Shown piece after piece: positions 1-5,494 of a stretch of DNA of 5,494 nt; within the stretch, counting starts at the first letter, position 1, and every line of letters starts with the position of its first letter. Location: positions 1 through 5,494 of the forward strand of contig RFGD01000504.1 in assembly GCA_003696705.1 (NCBI GenBank), written 5' to 3'. Made by a program: the position numbers and the translations under genes. Below the pieces are notes generated by a model. That model was not told the origin of the DNA. It made no database searches and was given only the letters and a program-made list of their open reading frames with translations. The stretch comes from Alphaproteobacteria bacterium (GTDB lineage Bacteria > Pseudomonadota > Alphaproteobacteria > Rhodobacterales > Rhodobacteraceae).

Positions 1-810
1 CGCACGGCCCGATCCGAGGCCAAGGCCGCCTTCGGCAACGACGAGGTCTATATCGAGAAATACCTTGGCCGGCCGCGCCACATCGAGGTGCAGGTCTTCG
101 GCGACGGCAAGGGCAATGCCGTGCATCTCGGAGAGCGCGACTGCTCGCTCCAGCGCCGTCACCAGAAGGTCTTCGAAGAGGCGCCGGGGCCCGTCATCGA
201 CCCCGATACGCGGGCCCGGATCGGGAAGGTCTGCGCCGATGCGATTGCCCGGATCGGCTATGCCGGGGCCGGCACCATCGAGTTTCTCTACGAGGACGGC
301 GAGTTCTATTTCATCGAGATGAACACGCGCCTTCAGGTCGAACATCCGGTCACCGAAGCCGTCTTCGGCGTCGATCTCGTGCACGAGCAGATCCGCGTCG
401 CCGAAGGCTTGGGCATGTCCTTCCGCCAGGAAGAGCTCGAGGTGAACGGCCACGCCGTCGAGGTGCGGATCAACGCCGAAAAGCTTCCGAACTTCACGCC
501 CTGCCCGGGGCGGGTGACGACCTATCACGCGCCCGGCGGGTTCGGTGTGCGGATGGACTCGGGCCTTTACAATGGCTACGCCATCCCGCCCTATTACGAC
601 AGCCTCATCGGAAAGCTGATCGTTCACGGCCGCAACCGCCCCGAAGCGCTGTCGCGACTGAACCGGGCCCTGGGCGAGCTCATCGTCGACGGGATCGACA
701 CTACCATCCCGCTGTTCCACGATCTTCTGCAGGAAGACGCCATCATTTCCGGCGACTACGATATTCACTGGCTCGAGACGTGGCTCGAACGGAAATTCGG
801 CGCGGCGTGA
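1..810 (+). CDS. accC: Acetyl-CoA carboxylase biotin carboxylase subunit, 3' part
   Basis: AccC is the ATP-dependent cytoplasmic enzyme that carboxylates biotin on the carrier protein AccB, the first half-reaction of acetyl-CoA carboxylase and the entry to fatty-acid synthesis. The reading frame is open from base 1, so the 5' end lies outside the window; 269 residues and a TGA stop are present. Compared with the 449-residue E. coli enzyme as I remember it, about 180 N-terminal residues are missing. Visible ATP-grasp and biotin-carboxylase motifs are EKYLGRPRH (fragment residues 19-27), QRRHQK (51-56), IEFL (93-96, with a metal-binding Glu), and FIEMNTRLQVEHPVTE (starting at 104), which holds the second metal-binding Glu and the catalytic Arg at 110. 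These are followed by HAPGGFGVR and PPYYDS in the C-terminal biotin-carboxylase domain. All expected catalytic residues in this part are intact. accB normally lies just upstream and would be outside this window. Identification is very secure. Confidence 0.97.
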   Translation, partial: RTARSEAKAAFGNDEVYIEKYLGRPRHIEVQVFGDGKGNAVHLGERDCSLQRRHQKVFEEAPGPVIDPDTRARIGKVCADAIARIGYAGAGTIEFLYEDGEFYFIEMNTRLQVEHPVTEAVFGVDLVHEQIRVAEGLGMSFRQEELEVNGHAVEVRINAEKLPNFTPCPGRVTTYHAPGGFGVRMDSGLYNGYAIPPYYDSLIGKLIVHGRNRPEALSRLNRALGELIVDGIDTTIPLFHDLLQEDAIISGDYDIHWLETWLERKFGAA

Positions 811-824
811 GCGGCGGGCGCGCT

Positions 825-846
825 GGGGGCGGCGCGCCGCCCCCTT
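825..846 (+). terminator. Perfect GC-rich palindrome after accC, probable terminator
   Basis: Bases 825-834 (GGGGGCGGCG) and 835-844 (CGCCGCCCCC) are exact reverse complements, giving a 20-bp perfect palindrome that can fold as an 8-bp all-G/C stem with a CGCG loop. It starts 14 bases after the accC stop and is followed by only two T residues, so it is a weak example of an intrinsic terminator. It could instead protect the accC 3' end or only partly reduce read-through into aat, which lies in the same direction. Confidence 0.55.
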
Positions 847-907
847 GCGGTCGCGCGAGCCCATCCCTTCATCTCAGGTGGAGGATCGTCGAAAGCGCAG
901 AGCCCAC

Positions 908-1549
908 ATGAGCGGCCCCATCACACCCGAGCTTCTTCTGAGCGCCTACGCCGCGGGTGCCTTCCCCATGGCCGAGAGCCGCGATGCGCGCGACGTGTTC
1001 TGGCTGGCGCCGAGGCGCCGCGGAATCATCCCGCTTGACGGGTTCCACATCTCGCGCTCGCTGGCACGGCGCATCCGTCGCGGGGACTATCGGGTGACGA
1101 TCGACACCGCCTTTGGCGATGTCGTGGATGCCTGCGCCGACCGGCCCGAAACCTGGATCAATGCCGATATCCGGCGTCTCTACCTTCAGCTCTTCTCCCT
1201 TGGCCATGCGCATTCGGTCGAGGTCTGGATGGACGGCGCCCTGGCCGGCGGCCTTTACGGCGTGTCGCTTGGCGGGGCGTTCTTCGGCGAAAGCATGTTC
1301 TCGCGACGCACGGACGGCTCGAAGATCGCCCTCGCCTATCTCGTCTCGCGCCTCAGGGCGGGCGGCTATCTTCTTCTGGATACACAGTTCCTGACCGACC
1401 ACCTCGCCTCGCTAGGCGGCATCGAGATTTCGCGCGAGGACTATCACCGACGCCTCGAGAAGGCGCTTGCGGCCGATGCGGACTTCTTCCGTCAGCCGCC
1501 CGACGTCTCTCCGTCCGAGGTCTTGCAACTCAGAAGCCAGACGTCATAG
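908..1549 (+). CDS. aat: Leucyl/phenylalanyl-tRNA--protein transferase
   Basis: Aat is a cytoplasmic aminoacyltransferase. It moves Leu or Phe from its tRNA to the N-terminal Lys or Arg of proteins, creating N-degrons that ClpS delivers to ClpAP. The 213-residue product is near the usual length (E. coli is about 234, with a longer N-terminus). Family signatures are visible: the N-terminal LLSAYAAGAFPM, then FHISRSLARR, RVTIDTAFGDVVDACADR, TWINADI, LGHAHSVEVW, GGLYGVSLGGAFFGESMFSR, and near the C-terminus LLDTQFLTDHLASLGG. The ATG at 908 is chosen because it precedes the conserved core directly. The frame is open from a TTG at 845, and a GTG lies at 878, but that upstream stretch has no family resemblance. 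The purine-rich AGGTGGAGG at 876-884 is too far upstream (23 bases) to be an ideal ribosome site. The last 58 bp overlap the convergent DUF2155 gene on the other strand. Confidence 0.95.
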   Translation: MSGPITPELLLSAYAAGAFPMAESRDARDVFWLAPRRRGIIPLDGFHISRSLARRIRRGDYRVTIDTAFGDVVDACADRPETWINADIRRLYLQLFSLGHAHSVEVWMDGALAGGLYGVSLGGAFFGESMFSRRTDGSKIALAYLVSRLRAGGYLLLDTQFLTDHLASLGGIEISREDYHRRLEKALAADADFFRQPPDVSPSEVLQLRSQTS

Positions 1550-2043
1550 CGCGCGTCGTCAAGCGCATTCAGCGCCGGCGAAGATGCCACCATCCAGCCG
1601 GCGAAACGGCGCTCGTCCTTCTTCCGGTCATGGATGATGACATAGCCGAAGGCATCGCGCGAGGGATCCTCGGCCGGGTATCGACATTCCTTCAGCGTGA
1701 CGTCGAAGCGCGCATAGGTCGCCGTCTCGCCATTCGCCAGTTCGATGTCCGTCGTCTCGCCCGTCAGCTTGTCGAGCCCGCGCAGCACGCCGCCCACGCC
1801 CGTCGCCCCGGCAAGCTCGGCTTCCTCCTCGTAGGCCGGGTTCGGCGTCTCGACCAGGGACGCGCCCGGGGCGAGCGGTTCCTCGGTCAGGATGCCGACG
1901 CCGTCTTCCGCCGGCACCTCGAGAAGCTCGGCGCCGAGGCTCTCGGGAAGCGCCTCTTGCGCGCGCAGCGCCGCGGGCACGCCGGCAGTCGCCAGAATCG
2001 TGAGGGCGCCGGCCAGCGCCCGGCGGACATGGCTTGCGCTCAT
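1492..2043 (-). CDS. DUF2155 domain-containing secreted protein
   Basis: This is a 183-residue protein of unknown function. The N-terminus is a signal peptide: Arg-Arg at 7-8, a hydrophobic stretch at about 9-26, and a likely cleavage after ALRA (residue 28), so the protein is probably periplasmic. Residues about 30-85 form an acidic, low-complexity spacer. The DUF2155 domain covers about 86-173 with LRGLDKLTG, a KECRYP segment (Cys120), FGYVIIHD, FAGWMVASSPALNALDDARYDVW, and Cys173. Two cysteines in an exported domain could form a disulfide (inference). The ATG overlaps the mlaD stop in an ATGA arrangement and no good ribosome site is visible, so translation is probably coupled to mlaD. The 3' end overlaps aat on the other strand, leaving no room for a separate terminator. 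Function is unknown; the cluster with mlaD suggests an envelope role, which is only contextual. Confidence 0.9.
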   Translation of the reverse strand: MSASHVRRALAGALTILATAGVPAALRAQEALPESLGAELLEVPAEDGVGILTEEPLAPGASLVETPNPAYEEEAELAGATGVGGVLRGLDKLTGETTDIELANGETATYARFDVTLKECRYPAEDPSRDAFGYVIIHDRKKDERRFAGWMVASSPALNALDDARYDVWLLSCKTSDGETSGG

Positions 2044-2504
2044 TGGCTCGATTGCTTGTCGGACCCGCCGACATACTTCAGAAGAAGGTGCAGAAGGCTC
2101 ACGGCACCCTGCGTATCAAGGATTTCGCCGCCCGGCTCGATGTTCTCCATCGCGCCGCCCGGGATGATCTCGACGAAATTGTCCCCGAGAAGCCCTTCCG
2201 ACGAGATCACGGCCGCGCTGTCGGTGGGGATGAGGATGTCCTTGCGGATGCCCAGGCGCGCGTCCGCAAGATACGTCTCTCGGTTGAGGTCGAGCTTGCG
2301 CACCGAGCCGATCTTGACGCCCGCAAGGCGCACGTCCGTGCCGACGGTGACACCATCGACAGAGCGGAAGCTGGCCGTCAGTTCGTAGCTGTCCCCGCCG
2401 GTCGAAAACCCGGTCGCCTGCCCCGCGTAGACAAGAAAGCCGATCGCCGCGGCGAGGACGACCCCGCCGACGATGACCTCGGTCGTGGATTCACTGGTGG
2501 CCAT
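2040..2504 (-). CDS. mlaD: MlaD family phospholipid-transport protein (MCE domain)
   Basis: MlaD is the substrate-binding part of the inner-membrane Mla complex (MlaFEDB) that moves phospholipids between the outer and inner membranes. The 154-residue product has one N-terminal membrane anchor (about residues 8-27, IVGGVVLAAAIGFLVYA) and then a single MCE domain at about 39-117: SYELTASF, VDGVTVGTDVRLAGVKIGSV, and the closing SSEGLLGDNFVEIIPGG. A C-terminal hydrophobic helix with LLHLLLKYV (137-145) matches the family's pore-lining helix. It is somewhat shorter than E. coli MlaD (about 183). The genes for the ATPase and permease partners MlaF and MlaE are not in this window, so the complex would have to be completed from another locus. 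It starts 6 bases after the NDUFA12 stop and its own stop overlaps the next ATG. The ribosome site is weak, so coupling to the upstream gene is likely. Confidence 0.94.
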   Translation of the reverse strand: MATSESTTEVIVGGVVLAAAIGFLVYAGQATGFSTGGDSYELTASFRSVDGVTVGTDVRLAGVKIGSVRKLDLNRETYLADARLGIRKDILIPTDSAAVISSEGLLGDNFVEIIPGGAMENIEPGGEILDTQGAVSLLHLLLKYVGGSDKQSSQ

Positions 2505-2510
2505 GTCCGC

Positions 2511-2885
2511 TTATTCCGGCTGCCAGGCTTCGTAGTCCGCGCGCTCGACCGGATGGGCGCGATGAAGCGACCCAGGCGGGACATAGGCGCGTTCGGTCCC
2601 CGTCAGGTTCGGGTGATGGGGCTGTTCCCAGGGCTTGTGCGGAAGCGGCCGTTCGGTCGGCGGTTCGTCCCAGGTGAAGTGCAGCCAGCCGTGCCAGTCC
2701 GGCGAAATGCGCGACGCCTCGGCCTCGCCGTTGTAGATGACCCAGCGGCGCCGGCCGTCGCGCGATCTGTAGAAGACGTTGCCCTCGGCGTCCTCGCCGA
2801 CCTTGACGCCCTTGCGCCAGGTGTAAAGGAGCGTGCCGAGCGTCGAGCCGTTCCACCACGTCACGAGTCGCTTCAGAAATTCCAT
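2511..2885 (-). CDS. NADH:ubiquinone oxidoreductase accessory subunit, NDUFA12 family
   Basis: This is a homologue of the mitochondrial complex I subunit NDUFA12 (B17.2). Alphaproteobacterial complex I (for example in Paracoccus) carries this supernumerary subunit on its matrix/cytoplasmic side, where it supports assembly or stability. The 124-residue product shows the family hallmarks: LVTWWNGSTLGT (8-18), KVGEDAEGNVFYR (28-40), RRWVIYNG (46-53), SPDWHGWLHFTWDEPP (61-76), HHPNLTGT (90-97), and the C-terminal YEAWQPE. The ATG at 2885 is chosen because GGAGG at 2896-2892 lies 6 bases upstream and because family members begin just before the TWWNG segment. A longer frame from 2924 would add 13 unrelated residues and run through the inverted repeat. 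It is the first gene of a tight minus-strand cluster with mlaD and the DUF2155 gene and lies after the clpX terminator, so it needs its own promoter. Confidence 0.93.
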   Translation of the reverse strand: MEFLKRLVTWWNGSTLGTLLYTWRKGVKVGEDAEGNVFYRSRDGRRRWVIYNGEAEASRISPDWHGWLHFTWDEPPTERPLPHKPWEQPHHPNLTGTERAYVPPGSLHRAHPVERADYEAWQPE

Positions 2886-2891
2886 GGCCAT

Positions 2892-2896
2892 CCTCC
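2892..2896 (-). promoter_or_regulatory. Ribosome binding site of the NDUFA12 gene
   Basis: GGAGG on the minus strand lies 6 bases before the ATG at 2885 but directly abuts the in-frame ATG at 2891, and lies downstream of those at 2915 and 2924. It therefore supports 2885 as the start among four in-frame ATG codons. Confidence 0.75.
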
Positions 2897-2900
2897 GCAA

Positions 2901-2924
2901 ATGGTCCGCTTTCATATGGACCAT
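2901..2924 (-). repeat. 7-bp inverted repeat upstream of the NDUFA12 gene
   Basis: ATGGTCC at 2901-2907 and GGACCAT at 2918-2924 are perfect reverse complements around a 10-base spacer, and lie between the clpX terminator and the NDUFA12 ribosome site. The arms could bind a dimeric regulator or form a hairpin in the mRNA leader. The spacer contains TATGAA on the minus strand, a partial -10-like hexamer, but no convincing -35 element is seen at the right distance. A role is inference only. Confidence 0.4.
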
Positions 2925-2969
2925 GGCTTCGCCGAGGTCCAGAGCGAAGAAGGTCGCAACCGGGCACGG

Positions 2970-3000
2970 AAAAGGGGCGCGGCCGTGGGCGCGCCCCCTT
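2970..3000 (-). terminator. Intrinsic terminator of clpX
   Basis: On the minus strand, arms AAGGGGGCGCG (3000-2990) and CGCGCCCC plus T residues (2981-2970) form a stem of about 11 pairs, with one G-U pair and an 8-base loop (2989-2982). A run of four T residues follows the CCCC arm, of which three pair in the full stem. It begins 27 bases after the clpX stop. This is a classic rho-independent terminator and separates clpX from the NDUFA12 cluster. Confidence 0.85.
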
Positions 3001-3027
3001 GCAACCTTGCCGCCGTCACAGAGCCGG

Positions 3028-4299
<1,272 letters not shown>

Positions 4300-4360
4300 T
4301 CCTTACCTCGACGGGTTCACGGTCCCGGGCAGCGAATGTGACCACCGCCCGGCACAAGAA

Positions 4361-4389
4361 AGAGTAGGCCAGCGCAACGGCAGGCACAA
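4361..4389 (-). promoter_or_regulatory. Possible clpX promoter
   Basis: On the minus strand TTGTGC (4389-4384) and TACTCT (4366-4361) are separated by 17 bases, the ideal spacing for a housekeeping sigma-70 type promoter, about 60 bp before the clpX start. Each hexamer matches the consensus at only three of six positions, so this is tentative. It would allow clpX to be expressed apart from clpP. Confidence 0.3.
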
Positions 4390-4396
4390 CGGCAAA

Positions 4397-4435
4397 TTGG
4401 CCAGATCGCCCCGTCTTGAAACAACGCGAGGCCAA
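4397..4435 (-). other. Stem-loop between clpP and clpX
   Basis: On the minus strand, arms TTGGCC-TCGC (4435-4426) and GCGA-(3-base bulge)-GGCCAA (4409-4397) can pair in a 10-bp interrupted stem around a 16-base loop. Three T residues follow the last arm. It lies 19 bases after the clpP stop and upstream of the possible clpX promoter, so it may partly terminate or stabilise the clpP transcript. The bulge and short T-run make it weaker than the clpX terminator. Confidence 0.4.
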
Positions 4436-4454
4436 CTGTCCACATCGTTCACGC

Positions 4455-5081
4455 TCAGGCCTCGGCGCCCTTGTCGCGCGGCGCCACGATCTCGTCGATC
4501 AGGCCGAAGGCCTTGGCTTCCTCGGCCGTCATGAAGTTGTCGCGGTCAAGGGCCTGCTCGACCTTCTTCAGCGGCTGGCCGGTGTGCTTGACGTAGATGC
4601 GGTTCAGCCGATCCTTCAGTTCGAGGATTTCCTTGGCATGCAGCGCGATGTCGGATGCCTGTCCCTGGAAGCCGCCCGACGGCTGGTGCACCATGATGCG
4701 GCTGTTCGGAAGGGCATAGCGCATCCCGGGCTCGCCTGCGGCAAGAAGAAGCGACCCCATCGATGCCGCCTGCCCGATCACGAGGGTCGAGACCTTCGGC
4801 TTGATGTACTGCATCGTGTCGTAGATCGACAGGCCCGAGGTCACGACACCGCCGGGGCTGTTGATATACATCGAGATTTCCTTCGAGGGGTTCTCGGACT
4901 CGAGGAACAGGAGCTGTGCGACGATGAGCGTGGCCATGCCGTCGTGGACCGGCCCCGAGACGAAGACGATGCGCTCCTTCAAAAGGCGCGAGAAGATGTC
5001 ATAGGCCCGTTCGCCGCGCGAGGTCTGCTCGACCACCATCGGCACCAGCGTGTTCATGTAGACGTCGAGTGGATCTTTCAT
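4455..5081 (-). CDS. clpP: ATP-dependent Clp protease proteolytic subunit ClpP
   Basis: ClpP is the serine peptidase that forms the double-ring degradation chamber used by ClpX and ClpA in the cytoplasm. The 208 residues fit the family. The catalytic triad is complete: Ser107 in GQAASMGS, His132 in RIMVHQPSGG, and Asp181 in ALDRDNF, with the same 25- and 49-residue spacings as E. coli. YINSPGG (72-78) forms part of the substrate-binding strand. LVPMVVEQTSRGERAYDI (from residue 12) is the start of the typical mature protein, so about 10-11 residues are probably removed as a propeptide. The ATG at 5081 is supported by AGGA at 5091-5088, 6 bases upstream. clpX follows on the same strand after 155 bp. 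The trigger-factor gene that precedes clpP in E. coli is replaced here by an ABC-F gene. Confidence 0.99.
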   Translation of the reverse strand: MKDPLDVYMNTLVPMVVEQTSRGERAYDIFSRLLKERIVFVSGPVHDGMATLIVAQLLFLESENPSKEISMYINSPGGVVTSGLSIYDTMQYIKPKVSTLVIGQAASMGSLLLAAGEPGMRYALPNSRIMVHQPSGGFQGQASDIALHAKEILELKDRLNRIYVKHTGQPLKKVEQALDRDNFMTAEEAKAFGLIDEIVAPRDKGAEA

Positions 5082-5108
5082 GTCTCTTCCTGCCTGAGAT
5101 TGCCCGCC

Positions 5109-5121
5109 CCCCGCGCCGGGG
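5109..5121 (-). other. Small GC-rich hairpin in the clpP leader
   Basis: CCCCG (5109-5113) and CGGGG (5117-5121) are reverse complements around a 3-base loop, just upstream of the clpP ribosome site. The region between the ABC-F stop and clpP (5082-5200) contains no gene. This hairpin could affect leader folding, but in such GC-rich DNA it may be chance. Confidence 0.2.
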
Positions 5122-5151
5122 CCAGGGGTTGTCGCGCGGGTGCTCTTCGGA

Positions 5152-5180
5152 GTCTTAGTGGCGCGTCAGGACCCCCGCAA
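5152..5180 (-). promoter_or_regulatory. Possible clpP promoter
   Basis: On the minus strand TTGCGG (5180-5175) and TAAGAC (5157-5152) are 17 bases apart, roughly 70 bp before the clpP start. The -35 element keeps the TTG core and is preceded by C, giving CTTG, which is also compatible with heat-shock sigma-32 type promoters. The -10 element is poor for either class. Spacing and position are the main support. Confidence 0.3.
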
Positions 5181-5200
5181 GGGGCTGCGGCCGAAAAGGG

Positions 5201-5494
5201 TCAACCGCCCGCCGACGCCTTTTCCTCCAGCCGAAGCCACTCGTCCTCGGCCTCGGCAAGACGGAGCTGGCGTTCGGCAAGGGCCTCGGTCGCCTTGCGG
5301 AACTTGACGGGCTCTCGGGTGAAAAGATCGGGGGCGGACAGGAATTCCTCGAGCTTGCGGATTTCCGCCTCGAGCCGCTCGATCTCGGCCGGCAGGGCCT
5401 CGAGACGATGGGCCTCGGTGAATGTCAGCCCGTCGCGCGCCGCCTTCCCCGACCCGTTCCCGCCCTTCGGGGCCCGGTCGCCGCCCTTCGCCTC
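5201..5494 (-). CDS. ABC-F family ATPase, C-terminal end only
   Basis: The frame is open from the right window edge to a TGA at 5203-5201, giving the last 97 residues. After a Gly/Lys-rich linker (fragment residues 4-20) comes LTFTEAHRLEALPAEIERLE (23-42), then a charged heptad-like helix, the turn SAPDLFTREPVKF (53-65), and a second helix ending in AEDEWLRLEE (82-91). This two-helix antiparallel coiled coil is the C-terminal domain typical of Uup-like ABC-F proteins, soluble tandem-ATPase proteins that act on ribosomes or on nucleic-acid structures. The nucleotide-binding domains are outside the window, so the exact subfamily cannot be fixed. It lies 119 bp ahead of clpP in the same direction, and I see no good terminator between them. 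Confidence 0.82.
   Translation of the reverse strand, partial: EAKGGDRAPKGGNGSGKAARDGLTFTEAHRLEALPAEIERLEAEIRKLEEFLSAPDLFTREPVKFRKATEALAERQLRLAEAEDEWLRLEEKASAGG

Noticed and set aside
869..1402. A 177-codon minus-strand frame opposite aat
   Set aside because: aat on the plus strand has full family motifs, and the antisense product shows none.
1630..2388. A 252-codon plus-strand open frame over the DUF2155 gene
   Set aside because: It is a shadow of the DUF2155 and mlaD genes, which have a signal peptide, an MCE domain and coherent spacing in the true frame.
4413..4420. CTTGAA(A) resembling a heat-shock sigma-32 -35 box on the plus strand between clpP and clpX
   Set aside because: It points toward the 3' end of clpP, not toward clpX, and no matching CCCCAT-like -10 element follows at the needed distance.
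5170..5190. CCGCA/TGCGG hairpin after the ABC-F stop as a terminator
   Set aside because: The stem is only 5 bp and is not followed by a T-run in the direction of transcription of the ABC-F gene.

Overview
This GC-rich window looks like chromosomal housekeeping DNA from an alphaproteobacterium, most likely of the Rhodobacterales. The grounds are the NDUFA12-type complex I subunit, which among bacteria is typical of alphaproteobacteria, the DUF2155 periplasmic protein next to a lone MlaD, and the style of the ClpX, ClpP and AccC sequences. The exact genus cannot be fixed from the sequence alone.

Layout, left to right. On the plus strand are the 3' two-thirds of accC (biotin carboxylase), a GC-rich palindrome that probably ends that transcript, and aat (leucyl/phenylalanyl-tRNA--protein transferase). 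All later genes lie on the minus strand. Read in their own direction from the right edge they are: the C-terminal end of an ABC-F type ATPase, clpP, clpX, a clear intrinsic terminator, then a tight three-gene cluster NDUFA12 - mlaD - DUF2155 that runs head-on into aat. The DUF2155 gene and aat converge and overlap by 58 bp.

How they work together. ClpX (unfoldase) and ClpP (peptidase) form the ClpXP protease. Aat attaches Leu/Phe to N-terminal Lys/Arg and so feeds the N-degron route, which normally goes through ClpS and ClpAP, so the neighbourhood has a loose protein-turnover theme. AccC serves fatty-acid synthesis. NDUFA12 (respiratory complex I), MlaD (phospholipid traffic between membranes) and the secreted DUF2155 protein are packed with a 6-bp gap and a 4-bp overlap and are almost certainly co-transcribed, so they share a cell-envelope or inner-membrane setting.

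I see no insertion sequence, CRISPR array, tRNA or rRNA, phage gene or other mobile element, and no undescribed defence or biosynthetic system. The points most worth a second look are the aat/DUF2155 antisense overlap, in which a conserved DUF2155 motif is encoded opposite the Aat C-terminus, an inverted repeat directly ahead of the NDUFA12 gene, and the stem-loop and possible promoter between clpP and clpX.
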